From Mycolicibacterium sp. YH-1 (GTDB lineage Bacteria; Actinomycetota; Actinomycetes; Mycobacteriales; Mycobacteriaceae), in assembly GCF_022557175.1 (NCBI RefSeq), contig NZ_CP092915.1, positions 1,798,001 through 1,862,000 on the forward strand: DNA of 64,000 nucleotides, given 5' to 3'. Numbering within the stretch: the stretch's first letter is position 1; each line of letters starts with the position of its first letter. Positions 29,569-38,700 of this stretch are shown piece after piece. The position numbers were made by a program, and so were the translations under genes. The notes beneath the pieces were generated by a model. The model was not told where the DNA came from, did no database searches, and was given only the letters and a program-made list of their open reading frames with translations.

Positions 29569-31239
29569 ATGACCTCGCCCGAATCGGACGCCCAGAGCGC
29601 CGACATGACCTTTGCCGACCTGCAGATTCACCCAGCCGTCCTGCAGGCCGTTACCGATGTCGGCTACGAGTCGCCCTCGCCGATCCAAGCCGCCACCATT
29701 CCTGCGATGTTGGCTGGTTCCGACGTCGTCGGTCTGGCGCAGACGGGCACCGGCAAGACGGCGGCGTTCGCGATCCCGATCCTGTCCAAGATCGACACCA
29801 GCAGCCGTGTCACCCAGGCCCTGGTGCTGGCGCCGACGCGCGAACTCGCGTTGCAGGTCGCCGAGGCGTTCAGCCGCTACGGCGCCCACCTGCACGTCAA
29901 CGTCCTACCGATCTACGGCGGCTCGGCATACGGGCCGCAGCTGGCCGGTCTCAAGCGTGGCGCCCAGGTCGTCGTCGGCACGCCCGGCCGTGTCATCGAC
30001 CACCTGGAGAAGGGCAGCCTGGACCTGTCGCACCTGGACTACCTGGTGCTCGACGAGGCCGACGAGATGCTCCAGATGGGCTTCGCCGAGGATGTCGAGC
30101 GCATCCTCGAGGGCACGCCCGAGTACAAGCAGGTCGCGCTGTTCTCGGCCACCATGCCGGGCGCCATCCGCAAGATCACCACCAAGTACTTGCACGATCC
30201 GGTCCAGGTGAAGGTCGACTCCAAGACCGCGACCGCCGACAACATCACACAGCGCTACATCCAGGTGGCTGGTCCGCGAAAGATGGACGCGCTGACGCGG
30301 CTGCTCGAGGTCGAGTCGTTCGAGGCGATGATCGTCTTCGTCCGCACCAAACAGGCCACCGAGGAGGTCGCCGAGAAGCTGCGGGCGCGAGGATTCTCCG
30401 CCTCCGCCATCAACGGCGACATCGCACAGGCCGTCCGCGAGCGGACCATCACCGCGCTCAAGGACGGCTCCATCGACATTCTTGTCGCGACGGACGTCGC
30501 GGCCCGTGGCCTTGATGTCGAGCGCATCTCGCACGTCGTGAACTACGACATTCCGCACGATCCCGAGTCCTACGTCCACCGCATCGGTCGTACGGGTCGG
30601 GCCGGGCGGTCGGGTACAGCGCTTCTGTTCGTGTCGCCTCGTGAACGGCATCTGCTCAACTCAATCGAGCGCGTCACCCGCCAGAAGCTCGTCGAGTCCC
30701 AGTTGCCGTCGGTCGATGACGTCAACGCCCAGCGGGTGGAGAAGTTCCGCGACTCCATCACCCGTGCGCTGGGCTCACCCCAGATCGAGCTGTTCCGCAA
30801 GCTGATCGAGGGCTACGAGCGCGACAACGATGTGCCGATGGCAGATATCGCCGCCGCGCTGGCGCTGCTGAGCCGTGACGGCGAAGAGTTCCTCATGACG
30901 GAGCCGCCCCCGGAGAAGCGCCGCGAGCGCCCCGACCGGTCAGATCGTCCGGACCGCAAGCCGCGCGAGCGGCGCACCGACTTGGCCACCTACCGCATCG
31001 CGGTCGGTAAGCGACACAAGGTCGCACCCGGTGCGATCGTTGGCGCGATCGCCAACGAGGGCGGACTGAACCGCAGCGATTTCGGGCACATCACCATCAA
31101 GGTCGATCACTCGCTTGTCGAGCTGCCGAAGAAGCTGTCCGGTGAGACCATGAAAAAGCTTGCGAGCACCCGCATTCAGGGCCAGCTCATTCACCTCGAA
31201 CCCGATAGCGGGCCCAAGGCGCGCTACAACCCCAAGTAG
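29569..31239 (+). CDS. deaD: DEAD-box ATP-dependent RNA helicase DeaD/CsdA
   Basis: A 556-residue DEAD-box helicase: Q motif (SPIQAATIPA), Walker A AQTGTGKT (57-64), PTREL, TPGR, DEAD (162-165), SAT, and HRIGRTGRAGR. The C-terminal ~90 residues form a DbpA-type RNA-binding domain (YRIAVGKRHKVAPGAIVGAIANEGG), preceded by an Arg/Glu/Asp-rich linker. It remodels structured RNA in ribosome assembly and mRNA decay. TAGACT (about 29554-29559) lies nine bases before ATG 29569 and could be a -10 box giving a nearly leaderless mRNA; GGAGG is too distant to decide the start. Matches Rv1253 (563 residues). Confidence 0.95.
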   Translation: MTSPESDAQSADMTFADLQIHPAVLQAVTDVGYESPSPIQAATIPAMLAGSDVVGLAQTGTGKTAAFAIPILSKIDTSSRVTQALVLAPTRELALQVAEAFSRYGAHLHVNVLPIYGGSAYGPQLAGLKRGAQVVVGTPGRVIDHLEKGSLDLSHLDYLVLDEADEMLQMGFAEDVERILEGTPEYKQVALFSATMPGAIRKITTKYLHDPVQVKVDSKTATADNITQRYIQVAGPRKMDALTRLLEVESFEAMIVFVRTKQATEEVAEKLRARGFSASAINGDIAQAVRERTITALKDGSIDILVATDVAARGLDVERISHVVNYDIPHDPESYVHRIGRTGRAGRSGTALLFVSPRERHLLNSIERVTRQKLVESQLPSVDDVNAQRVEKFRDSITRALGSPQIELFRKLIEGYERDNDVPMADIAAALALLSRDGEEFLMTEPPPEKRRERPDRSDRPDRKPRERRTDLATYRIAVGKRHKVAPGAIVGAIANEGGLNRSDFGHITIKVDHSLVELPKKLSGETMKKLASTRIQGQLIHLEPDSGPKARYNPK

Positions 31240-31249
31240 ACCTCCTGAA

Positions 31250-32386
31250 GTGACGCTGTCCAAGGGACTCGACGCGCAGGGGGGATTGGAATCGGTGTCG
31301 GCCTCACGGGTCGACTCGCTGACCGGAATCCGCGCTGTCGCGGCGATTTTGGTGGTGCTCACGCACGCGGCCTACACCACGGGCAAGTACACCCACGGCT
31401 ATCCCGGTCTGGTGTACTCGCGGATGGAGATCGGCGTGCCGATCTTCTTCGTGCTCTCCGGGTTCCTGTTGTTCAGCCCGTGGGTGCGGGCCACGGCGGC
31501 CGGTGCGGCGGCGCCGTCGGTCCGTCGCTACGCATGGCACCGAGTGCGGCGCATCATGCCCGCCTACGTGGTCACGGTGCTCGCGGCCTATCTGCTGTAT
31601 CACTTCCGCACGGCGGGCCCGAACCCCGGCCACACCTGGATGGGTCTGTTCCGCAACCTGACGCTGACCCAGATCTACACCGACGACTACCTGTTCTCCT
31701 ATCTGCACCAAGGGCTTACGCAGATGTGGAGTCTGGCCGTGGAGGTCGCGTTCTACGTCGCGCTTCCGGTGCTGGCCTACCTGTTGCTGGTGGTGCTGTG
31801 CCGTCGCAGGTGGCAGCCAAGGCTGCTGCTTGCGGGTCTGATGGTGCTCGCCCTCGTCACGCCGGCGTGGCTGACGCTGGTGCACGTCACGGACTTCCTG
31901 CCCGATGGGGCCAAGCTCTGGCTGCCGACATACCTCGCGTGGTTCGTGGGCGGCATGGTCCTTGCCGCGCTACGGGAGATGGGGGTACGCGGCTACGCCA
32001 TGGTGTGCGTGCCGCTGGCGCTCGTCTGCTACTTCATCGCGTCGACGCCGATCGCAGGCGAACCCACCACCTCGCCAGCCGAGTTGCGGGAGGGCCTGTT
32101 CAAGGCTGGCTTCTACGCCATCATCTCGACCCTGGTCGTGGCGCCGCTGGCACTGGCCGACCGCGGTTGGTACGCGAGGTTCATGGCGAGTCGGCCGATG
32201 GTCTTCCTCGGCGAGATCTCCTATGAGATCTTCCTGATCCACCTCGTCACAATGGAACTCGTCATGGTCAACGTCCTGCACTACCCGATCTACACCGGGT
32301 CGATGTTCTGGCTGTTCGTGATGACCATGCTGGTGACGGTGCCACTGGCGTGGCTCTTGCACCGTTTCACTCGAGTTCGTTCCTAG
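31250..32386 (+). CDS. Acyltransferase family 3 membrane protein, Rv1254-like
   Basis: A 378-residue protein with about ten hydrophobic helices. The acyltransferase_3 signature opens the protein (RVDSLTGIRAVAAILVVLTHA, with His in helix 1), and FFVLSGFLLF follows. The last helices end in LHRFTR. These enzymes O-acylate sugars or lipids at the membrane. GTG 31250 is taken, 11 bases after deaD, and GTG 31295 is an alternative. M. tuberculosis Rv1254 has 383 residues, favouring the longer form. The 3' end overlaps the convergent small reading frame at 32367. Confidence 0.85.
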   Translation: MTLSKGLDAQGGLESVSASRVDSLTGIRAVAAILVVLTHAAYTTGKYTHGYPGLVYSRMEIGVPIFFVLSGFLLFSPWVRATAAGAAAPSVRRYAWHRVRRIMPAYVVTVLAAYLLYHFRTAGPNPGHTWMGLFRNLTLTQIYTDDYLFSYLHQGLTQMWSLAVEVAFYVALPVLAYLLLVVLCRRRWQPRLLLAGLMVLALVTPAWLTLVHVTDFLPDGAKLWLPTYLAWFVGGMVLAALREMGVRGYAMVCVPLALVCYFIASTPIAGEPTTSPAELREGLFKAGFYAIISTLVVAPLALADRGWYARFMASRPMVFLGEISYEIFLIHLVTMELVMVNVLHYPIYTGSMFWLFVMTMLVTVPLAWLLHRFTRVRS

Positions 32387-32525
32387 CGTCCGCGGGGATG
32401 GCGGCCCGGTGTTCGGCGGGCAGCCGCAGACGCGACAGCCCGCCGTCGGGGTAGACGCGCCAGGCGCAGATGTGTTGCGGCACGCCACCGCGCATCGCGC
32501 CGCCACTGCAGAACACTTCAGCCAT
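32367..32525 (-). pseudogene. 52-codon reading frame, possible remnant of a larger enzyme gene
   Basis: From ATG 32525 the frame encodes MAEVFCSGGAMRGG, then WRVYPDGGLSRLRLP, and ends NELE. Codon third positions are nearly all G or C, as in real genes. The first segment recalls the N-terminus of gamma-glutamylcyclotransferase-like (allophanate-hydrolase-related) proteins. The second recalls the YPDGGxxRLR motif of allantoicase. The pieces abut without the expected middle, suggesting an internal deletion or gene fusion scar. It overlaps the acyltransferase 3' end by 20 bp. This reading is inference; a genuine small protein is possible. Confidence 0.4.
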
Positions 32526-32556
32526 GAGACGCCTTGTTGTTGGACTGGGTGGATCA

Positions 32557-32678
32557 CGGATTCCGGCCGCCCTCTCGGACGTACAGCGGAATCCGATGGA
32601 CACACTGTAGGAATCAGTGACAATCTGGGCAAGTCGTAGCGATTTCATTGCCAATATCCGACTTTTTCGCCGATTCCG
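32557..32678. promoter_or_regulatory. CGGATTCCG-type motif cluster upstream of the importer ATPase
   Basis: The 9-mer CGGATTCCG is at 32557-32565, its variant CGGAATCCG at 32587-32595, and CGATTCCG at 32671-32678. The stretch is also more AT-rich than its surroundings. The same 9-mer occurs between the Lrp gene and the permease genes. It is a candidate operator of the linked Lrp-type regulator; no experimental support. Confidence 0.4.
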
Positions 32679-32771
32679 CTTGCGCGGATCGACGATATCG
32701 ACAATGGTCTTACTCACACCGACGTGATCGGCGCCACGCCGCAGTCACGCCAGCACGAGGAGGACCCAGCC

Positions 32772-33974
32772 GTGAGCAAGACCGGCAATCCCACCGTCGA
32801 CGCGCCGGCTCGACCCGGCGGGTCGGACGTGAGCGTTTCCGATCCGGTGGTCGAGATCGACCATGTCACCAAGCGTTTCGACGACTATGTCGCGGTCGCC
32901 GACGCACACTTCTCGATCGGCTCAGGAGAGTTCTTCTCCATGCTGGGCCCGTCGGGATGCGGCAAGACCACCACCTTGCGGATGATTGCCGGCTTCGAGG
33001 CCCCGACCGAGGGGGCGGTGCGGCTGCAGGGGGTCGACGTCTCCCGCGTTCCCGCCCACAAGCGCAACATCAACACGGTCTTCCAGCACTACGCGCTGTT
33101 TCCCCACATGACCGTCTGGGACAACGTGGCGTACGGACCTCGCAGCGCGAAGAAGAGTGCGGCCGAGGTTCGCCGCCGGGTCGACGAGATGCTCGAGGTG
33201 GTCCGTCTGACCGACTTTGCCCGCCGTAAACCCGCCCAGCTATCCGGCGGCCAACAGCAACGTGTCGCCCTGGCGCGCGCCTTGGTCAATTACCCCAGCG
33301 CGCTCCTGCTGGACGAGCCCCTTGGCGCGCTCGACCTCAAGCTGCGCCACGTCATGCAGTTCGAACTGAAACGCATCCAGCGGGAAGTCGGGATCACCTT
33401 CATCTACGTCACTCATGACCAAGAGGAGGCGCTCACGATGAGCGATCGCATCGCGGTCATGAACGTCGGCTCCGTCGAACAGATCGGCAGCCCCGCCGAG
33501 ATCTACGAACGCCCCGCCAGCGTCTTCGTCGCCAACTTCATCGGCCAGGCCAACCTCTGGCACGGCCACCAAGGCGCGGTCAACGGCAACCGCGCTGACT
33601 TCTCGGCACTGGGCACCACGCTGCCTGCCCGCTGCGGCGCCACCAGGATCGAGAATGGCGGGCGCGCCACGCTCATGGTGCGGCCCGAACGAGTCCGGGT
33701 GTCGACGTCACCGACTGGCGCGGACATGGCCAGCACCCCTGCGACCGTCGTCGATGTCACCTTCCAGGGTCCTGTCATTCGCCTGAGCCTGGTCGCTCCG
33801 GACAACTCGCCCATCATCGCGCACATCACTCCCGAGGGCCCCGAAGCCGGCCTCTCGCTGCTGCGTCCGGGCGATCCTGTCTATGCCTCTTGGTCACCGG
33901 AGGCCTCCCTCGTTCTGCCCGCCGCCGACATCCCCGCCGCGAGCGACCTCGACGAGAGCCTCGTGGAGTCGTGA
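32772..33974 (+). CDS. Spermidine/putrescine-type ABC importer ATPase (PotA-like)
   Basis: A 400-residue ATPase. Walker A is GPSGCGKTT (59-67), the Q-loop lies in [11 protein letters not shown], the signature is LSGGQ (157-161), Walker B is LLLDEP, and the switch His is in [10 protein letters not shown]-terminal TOBE_2 domain ([10 protein letters not shown]) follows. GTG 32772 is chosen for the GAGGAGG at 32757-32763. Its permeases and binding protein lie downstream beyond a reverse-oriented Lrp gene. The family imports polyamines, opines and other cationic or amide compounds; the substrate here is unknown. Confidence 0.92.
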   Translation: MSKTGNPTVDAPARPGGSDVSVSDPVVEIDHVTKRFDDYVAVADAHFSIGSGEFFSMLGPSGCGKTTTLRMIAGFEAPTEGAVRLQGVDVSRVPAHKRNINTVFQHYALFPHMTVWDNVAYGPRSAKKSAAEVRRRVDEMLEVVRLTDFARRKPAQLSGGQQQRVALARALVNYPSALLLDEPLGALDLKLRHVMQFELKRIQREVGITFIYVTHDQEEALTMSDRIAVMNVGSVEQIGSPAEIYERPASVFVANFIGQANLWHGHQGAVNGNRADFSALGTTLPARCGATRIENGGRATLMVRPERVRVSTSPTGADMASTPATVVDVTFQGPVIRLSLVAPDNSPIIAHITPEGPEAGLSLLRPGDPVYASWSPEASLVLPAADIPAASDLDESLVES

Positions 33975-33985
33975 CCGGTGTCGGC

Positions 33986-34459
33986 TCAGCGAGTGGTCGG
34001 CCAGACGCCGGCTTCGTAGGAGAGCTTCAACAGCTTGAGGTACACCAGGGTCTCCACGGCGGAGACCTCGTCGATGGTGCGGATGGAGTCGTTGATGACC
34101 GACAGCAGATGCTCGCCGTTGCGGCAGATCACCTCGATCACGATGTCATGCACGCCGGCAACCGCGACGGCAAAGGTGACCTCCGGGAGGGCGCTCAGCT
34201 TCTGCGAGATCCGCTCGATGTCGCCGTCGGCCTTGACCAGCAGCATCGATGTGTAGTGGCCACGGGAGAGGGGGTTGGTCACCGTGACGACCTGCATGTG
34301 CCCCTGCTCGATCAGTCGCTGGACACGCTGCCGGACGGTCGCCTCGGACACGCCGACCTCTTTGGCGATGGCGGCGTAGGGCTTTCGGCCGTCCGAACGC
34401 ATCGAATCGACAATCGCCGCCGATATCCGGTCAAGTGCGGGGGTCGGCTCCTCGGTCAT
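33986..34459 (-). CDS. Lrp/AsnC-family transcriptional regulator
   Basis: A 157-residue regulator. The N-terminal winged helix-turn-helix (LDRISAAIVDSMRSDGRKPYAAIAKEVGVSEATVRQRVQRL) is followed by a RAM/AsnC effector domain with a Gly-containing turn (VAGVHDIVIEV). ATG 34459 is supported by AAGGA on the minus strand; longer in-frame starts extend into the promoter region. It is divergent from the permease operon and convergent with the ATPase gene, so it probably controls this importer in response to the substrate or an amino acid derived from it. Confidence 0.92.
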   Translation of the reverse strand: MTEEPTPALDRISAAIVDSMRSDGRKPYAAIAKEVGVSEATVRQRVQRLIEQGHMQVVTVTNPLSRGHYTSMLLVKADGDIERISQKLSALPEVTFAVAVAGVHDIVIEVICRNGEHLLSVINDSIRTIDEVSAVETLVYLKLLKLSYEAGVWPTTR

Positions 34460-34504
34460 CCTCGGTCCTTCACTGTTGTCCGGCAAGGCATTCGGGATTC
34501 TAGA

Positions 34505-34580
34505 CGACGAATCCGATTGAATACTACCGACGTTGCGCTCAAATCGATAATATTTGGCAACTTTCGCACGGATTCCGTCG
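34505..34580. promoter_or_regulatory. Inverted CGACGAATCCG / CGGATTCCGTCG sites in the lrp-permease divergent promoter
   Basis: CGACGAATCCG (34505-34515) and CGGATTCCGTCG (34569-34580) are near-exact reverse complements, differing by one inserted base, about 53 bp apart. An AT-rich segment (aatcgataatattt) lies between them. Spaced half-sites around an AT-rich bendable core are typical of Lrp-family binding. The same 9-mer is found upstream of the ATPase gene. Assignment to the Lrp protein is inference. Confidence 0.5.
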
Positions 34581-34601
34581 TTCAGAGTGAGGAAACCGAA
34601 C

Positions 34602-35510
34602 ATGTCGACGCTCACTAGATCGCGCTCCGAAAGGACGGAAGGGCCCGTGCGAATAGGTTGGCGGCTCGGGCTCCTACCTGGGTCGGCGTGGATCGCCTGT
34701 TTCTACCTCGTGCCGCTCGCCCTCATCGTGGCGGCATCGGTGGCCACCCCAGACGTCATCGGACGGCCCATATATGGCTGGTACACGGAGAGTTTCGGTC
34801 TGGTGTTCCAACCGGACTACCTGCCGATTGTCCTGCGCACCTTCGCCTATGCCACCATCGCGACGCTTCTCTGCCTGTTGATCGGCTATCCGTGCGCGTA
34901 TGCGATCTCCCGATACGGCGGGCGATGGAAACCGGTACTGCTACTGGCGATCCTGGTGCCCTGGCTGGCGGACTATCTCGTGCGAATCTATGCGTGGGTC
35001 CAGATCCTCGGCAGAGACGGGCCGATCAACGGACTGCTCGCGCGGCTCGGAATCGGGCCGGTGAACCTGATCGGCACGCCTTACACGCTGAATCTTGGCC
35101 TGGTGTACAGCTTTCTACCGTTCATGATCCTGGCGGTCTACCTGGCCGTTGAGCGTTTGGACTACCGCCTCATTGAGGCCTCCGGCGACCTGTACTCGGG
35201 GTCGGCACGCACGTTCGTTCAGATCGTGGTGCCGAGTACCGCGGGAGGTATCGCCGCGGGATGTCAACTCGTCTTCCTGCTCAGTTTGGGCGATTTCGCG
35301 ATCGCCCAGTTCCTCGGAGGGTCGACCTACATGATGGGGAATCTGATCCGCGACCAACTCGCAACCGCGGGCTCGCTACCCTTCGGCGCTGCGCTCACGG
35401 TGACGCTGCTGGCGGGAATGCTCGCCTTCATGGCGGTCATCTATCTGCTCTCGGCCCTGGTGCGCGCCGTGGTCAACCGACGCCGACTCAGCGGGATGAC
35501 CGTTGGCTAG
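34602..35510 (+). CDS. PotB-like ABC permease
   Basis: A 302-residue permease with about six membrane helices and a BPD_transp_1 core. The EAA loop reads EASGDLYSGSARTFVQIVVPS (residues ~190-210), a somewhat atypical form. Sequences FYLVPLALIVAASV and LGDFAIAQFLGG match polyamine/Fe3+-type permeases. ATG 34602 follows TGAGGA. It overlaps the next permease by eight bases. It is the first gene of the divergent operon that runs to the amidohydrolase. Confidence 0.9.
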   Translation: MSTLTRSRSERTEGPVRIGWRLGLLPGSAWIACFYLVPLALIVAASVATPDVIGRPIYGWYTESFGLVFQPDYLPIVLRTFAYATIATLLCLLIGYPCAYAISRYGGRWKPVLLLAILVPWLADYLVRIYAWVQILGRDGPINGLLARLGIGPVNLIGTPYTLNLGLVYSFLPFMILAVYLAVERLDYRLIEASGDLYSGSARTFVQIVVPSTAGGIAAGCQLVFLLSLGDFAIAQFLGGSTYMMGNLIRDQLATAGSLPFGAALTVTLLAGMLAFMAVIYLLSALVRAVVNRRRLSGMTVG

Positions 35511-36306
35511 CGGGGGCAGCCGCCGGATGCCCGGCTGGCTGCTGGCAATAGTCCTCGGGACCCTGGTGTTTCTCGATCTGCCCCTGTTCGTGATCGCCAT
35601 CTTCTCATTCAACTCCTCGAAGTCGCTCTCGGAACTCGATGGACTGAGTTTCCGCTGGTATGAGCAGGCCGCCACCAATCCCGAGGTGATGTCCGCACTG
35701 GGGCTGAGCCTCGTTGTGGCGACCGCGTCCACTGCGATAGCGGTGGTGCTGGGCACAGGGCTGGCATACGGATTCGCGCGCGGACCACGCCGTGTCACCC
35801 GGCCGATCGAAGGGGTGACGCTATCCACGCTCATCACCCCGGAACTGGCGACCGCCGTCGGTTTGATGACGTGGTTCGCGACGCTGCGATTGCCGTTGTC
35901 GACGGTCACTCTGATCATCGGCCATGCCACGTTCACTCTGGTCTACGTGACCGTGCTCGTTGGGAATCGGATTCGCAGTCTCAATCCGGCTCTCGAGGAG
36001 GCCGCCAGTGACCTTGGTGCCGGGCGTGGCAGAACCTTTGTCACAGTCGTTCTGCCGCAACTGCGTTCGGCCATCATTGGCGCCGGCGTGTTGGCGTTCG
36101 TACTGTCCTTCGGCGACTTCGTGACCTCAGTCTTTCTGTCGGGCACCGAGGTTGCACCGCTGCCAGTGCGGATCTACGGAATGCTCCGCTTCGGCTTGAC
36201 CCCCGAGATCAATGCCGTCGGCACCGTGATGATCCTCATCACCGTGCTGCTCGGTCTCGCGGGAATCTGGATTCAACGTTCAAAGTCCCGACCCAGTTCA
36301 CAGTGA
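35503..36306 (+). CDS. PotC-like ABC permease
   Basis: A 267-residue partner permease with six helices. The EAA loop is clear: EEAASDLGAGRGRTFVTVVLPQLRSAI (residues ~165-191). LSFGDFVTSVFLSG is the usual PotC segment. The start is ambiguous: TTG 35503 overlaps the upstream gene, and ATG 35527 has GGGGG eleven bases upstream. The earlier start is listed because short overlaps are the rule in this operon. It pairs with the PotB-like permease. Confidence 0.88.
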   Translation: MASGGSRRMPGWLLAIVLGTLVFLDLPLFVIAIFSFNSSKSLSELDGLSFRWYEQAATNPEVMSALGLSLVVATASTAIAVVLGTGLAYGFARGPRRVTRPIEGVTLSTLITPELATAVGLMTWFATLRLPLSTVTLIIGHATFTLVYVTVLVGNRIRSLNPALEEAASDLGAGRGRTFVTVVLPQLRSAIIGAGVLAFVLSFGDFVTSVFLSGTEVAPLPVRIYGMLRFGLTPEINAVGTVMILITVLLGLAGIWIQRSKSRPSSQ

Positions 36307-36322
36307 AATACCAGGAGACGAC

Positions 36323-37453
36323 ATGCATCAGTTGACAACTGCCCGGACGAGTCGGCGCAGGTTTCTGTTCATGAGCGGTGGCGCCGCCGCTGCGGGACTG
36401 TTTCTCGCGGCATGCGGCAGCGGCGCACCGGGTTCGGATGCGGAGCTGACACCGCCCGAACCGGTCATTGACGGTGACCTCGCCTACTACGCGCCAACCG
36501 GATACGTACCCGATGACGTGATGTCGGCGTTCGAGCGTGAGTACGGGGTGTCGATCAACCAGACCTACTTCTCGACCGTCGATGAGATGATCCAGAAGCT
36601 CGGGTCCGGTGCCGCATACGACGTCACGTTCATGCCGTCCAACTTCTTCGCCCGCGCCACGGCAGCGAACCTGCTGTTGCCGATTGACCACAGCCGGATG
36701 AAGAACTGGGGTGAGGTCTCGTCGCTGTTCCACAACCCGCCGTTCGAGCCGAACGCCAAACACCTCGCGGGGCCCTACGCCATGGGCGGTGTCGGGATGG
36801 CGTATCGCAAGAGCAGGGTCAACGGTCTCACCGGGTCGTGGAACGACTTATGGGATCTGGCACCACGACTGAACAAGCGCACCTACATCTTCGACGACGT
36901 GACGGTGTCGATGACGATGGCGCTGAGTCGACTCGGACTGCCCACAGACACCGATAGCGCCGACGATCTGCGCCAGGCCGCCGACTCGCTGATCGAACTG
37001 CGAAAGAACCTGGGCGGTTTCGGCAGCTCGGCCGGTGAGAAGCTCGCCAACGGCGAGGCCGATCTGTTGATGAACTACACCGGCGCCACGTTCTCGACGC
37101 TCAAGGATTCGTCGTTCGCCGACGACATCGGATTCGAGTTCGGCAGGGAGACACTGGCGTTCAACGCCGACTGCATGGCCATCCCGTCGGCCGCGAAGCA
37201 CCCCGGCACCGCGCTGCTGTTCTGCGACTTCCTGTTGCGCCCAGAGAACATGCGCAAGATCGTGGAATTCGTCGGGTTCCCGGTCGCAACCAAGGCCGGT
37301 GAGTCGGCATACGCGGATCTCATCAAGGGCTATCCATTCCTCGTCTACGACAACAAGGTGCTGGCCGATCCGACCGTGTGGCTGGCGTCGCTGCAGCAGG
37401 CGCAGTTGACCAAGTGGACGCAGGCGTGGACCCGAGTCAAGGCCACCGCGTGA
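36323..37453 (+). CDS. PotD-like solute-binding lipoprotein with Tat-type signal
   Basis: A 376-residue periplasmic-binding protein. The N-terminus carries a twin-arginine motif SRRRFLF (10-16) and then a lipobox LAAC (Cys31), so it is probably exported folded and lipid-anchored. The body is of the spermidine/putrescine type (GDLAYYAPTGYVPDDV, YDVTFMPSN, MGGVGMAYRKS, LMNYTG). AGGAG precedes ATG 36323. It defines the importer's specificity, which cannot be read from the sequence. Its TGA overlaps the GTG of the hydrolase gene by four bases. Confidence 0.9.
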   Translation: MHQLTTARTSRRRFLFMSGGAAAAGLFLAACGSGAPGSDAELTPPEPVIDGDLAYYAPTGYVPDDVMSAFEREYGVSINQTYFSTVDEMIQKLGSGAAYDVTFMPSNFFARATAANLLLPIDHSRMKNWGEVSSLFHNPPFEPNAKHLAGPYAMGGVGMAYRKSRVNGLTGSWNDLWDLAPRLNKRTYIFDDVTVSMTMALSRLGLPTDTDSADDLRQAADSLIELRKNLGGFGSSAGEKLANGEADLLMNYTGATFSTLKDSSFADDIGFEFGRETLAFNADCMAIPSAAKHPGTALLFCDFLLRPENMRKIVEFVGFPVATKAGESAYADLIKGYPFLVYDNKVLADPTVWLASLQQAQLTKWTQAWTRVKATA

Positions 37454-38700
37454 ACGCGATCATTCATCAGGGCACCAGGGAACTGCAGGAAGTGATCCGG
37501 GAGGCGTATGCGCGCGTCGCCGCGGAGGAGCCCCGGCCGGCGTTCTCGTTGGCCGAGTACGAATCTCGGCGGCTGCGCCTGCAAGCGGAGGCCGCGGGCG
37601 CCGGTATCGACCTGCTGGTTCTCAGCTCGCCCGACGCGATGTGCTGGCTGCACGGTTATCAGTCCCGGTGGTATCGGGCCCAGTCCTCGTTGCGGTGGCC
37701 GCCGTTCCAGTGCACCGTGATGCACGTCGAGTCGGGAGCCATCGCCGTTTACGACGTCGAGCATCACCACTACCTGCTGCGACGCACCTCGGTCGCCGAA
37801 GATCTACGCCTGGCGACCGACGATGACGGGACAGCGGTCCTGGACTTCACCATGGCGGACCTCAAGGCGCGGGGTTGGTTGTCCGGTCGGGTGGGTCTCG
37901 AGATGCACAGTCACGTCCCGAACCGCGCGACGAGCGAGGTTGTCGAGGCCGCGTTCGTACGACACGGCTGCCACGTCGTCGACGCCAGCGTGCAGACACG
38001 GGCGGTTCGGCAGATCAAGTCGGCCGCCGAGATCGAGATGATCGAGCGGGCCGCAGCGGTGTGCGACGCCGGTCTGGTCAGCCTGCGCGACCAGGTGGTA
38101 CCGGGGATGACCGAGAAACAGGCTTGGGCACTGATGGTTTCGGCGATGGCCGAGGCTGGTGGTGAACCAGCCGCGTTGCACGAGTCGGTGGTAGTTGGAC
38201 CGATCGAGATGGGTCACGCGTATTCGTCGGACCGAGTCATCGAGCGCGGTGATGTGTTGTGCGCCGATCCATGCGGTGTCGTCAATCGGTATCACGCCAA
38301 CATCGAACGGTGGTTCGTCGTCGGCCAGGAGCCCAGTGATGAGCTGTATCGGCTCGCCGCGATCGAGGCCGAGGCATTTCGACTCCTGTGCGCGGGCGCC
38401 GCGGACGGGACCGCGGTCAACGACGTGACTGAACGGATCGAGGCGCACCTGCGCGATGCGGGCATGTGGGGACTGCACAACTGGAATGGCGGCTATGAGA
38501 TGGGGCTGTCCTTCCCGCCGGACTGGGTCGGCGAGTGGACCTTCACCGTCGGCGAGTCCACCGATGACGTCTTCAGGAAGAACGTGGTGACCAACTACGA
38601 GAGCATCGTGCTCTATCCCATGATCGACACCGTGGTGTTCGGGTCGACCGGCGCCCGCACGCTGTCGCGTCTTCCTCTCGATGTGGAGCGTGCCGGGTGA
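37450..38700 (+). CDS. M24 / creatinase-like hydrolase lacking the metal site
   Basis: A 416-residue protein with the two-domain fold of aminopeptidase P, creatinase and ectoine hydrolase. The pita-bread domain is recognisable from QIKSAAEIEMIERAA onward. Of the usual five metal ligands only the first Asp is clear (Asp273 in ADPCG). The second is Asn284 at the exact 11-residue spacing, the His position reads GGYEMG, and the final RIEDTV reads PMIDTV. Creatinase also works without metal, so a C-N hydrolysis of a non-peptide substrate is plausible. GTG 37450 overlaps the binding-protein stop, and the gene is coupled to the amidohydrolase downstream. Confidence 0.85.
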   Translation: MNAIIHQGTRELQEVIREAYARVAAEEPRPAFSLAEYESRRLRLQAEAAGAGIDLLVLSSPDAMCWLHGYQSRWYRAQSSLRWPPFQCTVMHVESGAIAVYDVEHHHYLLRRTSVAEDLRLATDDDGTAVLDFTMADLKARGWLSGRVGLEMHSHVPNRATSEVVEAAFVRHGCHVVDASVQTRAVRQIKSAAEIEMIERAAAVCDAGLVSLRDQVVPGMTEKQAWALMVSAMAEAGGEPAALHESVVVGPIEMGHAYSSDRVIERGDVLCADPCGVVNRYHANIERWFVVGQEPSDELYRLAAIEAEAFRLLCAGAADGTAVNDVTERIEAHLRDAGMWGLHNWNGGYEMGLSFPPDWVGEWTFTVGESTDDVFRKNVVTNYESIVLYPMIDTVVFGSTGARTLSRLPLDVERAG

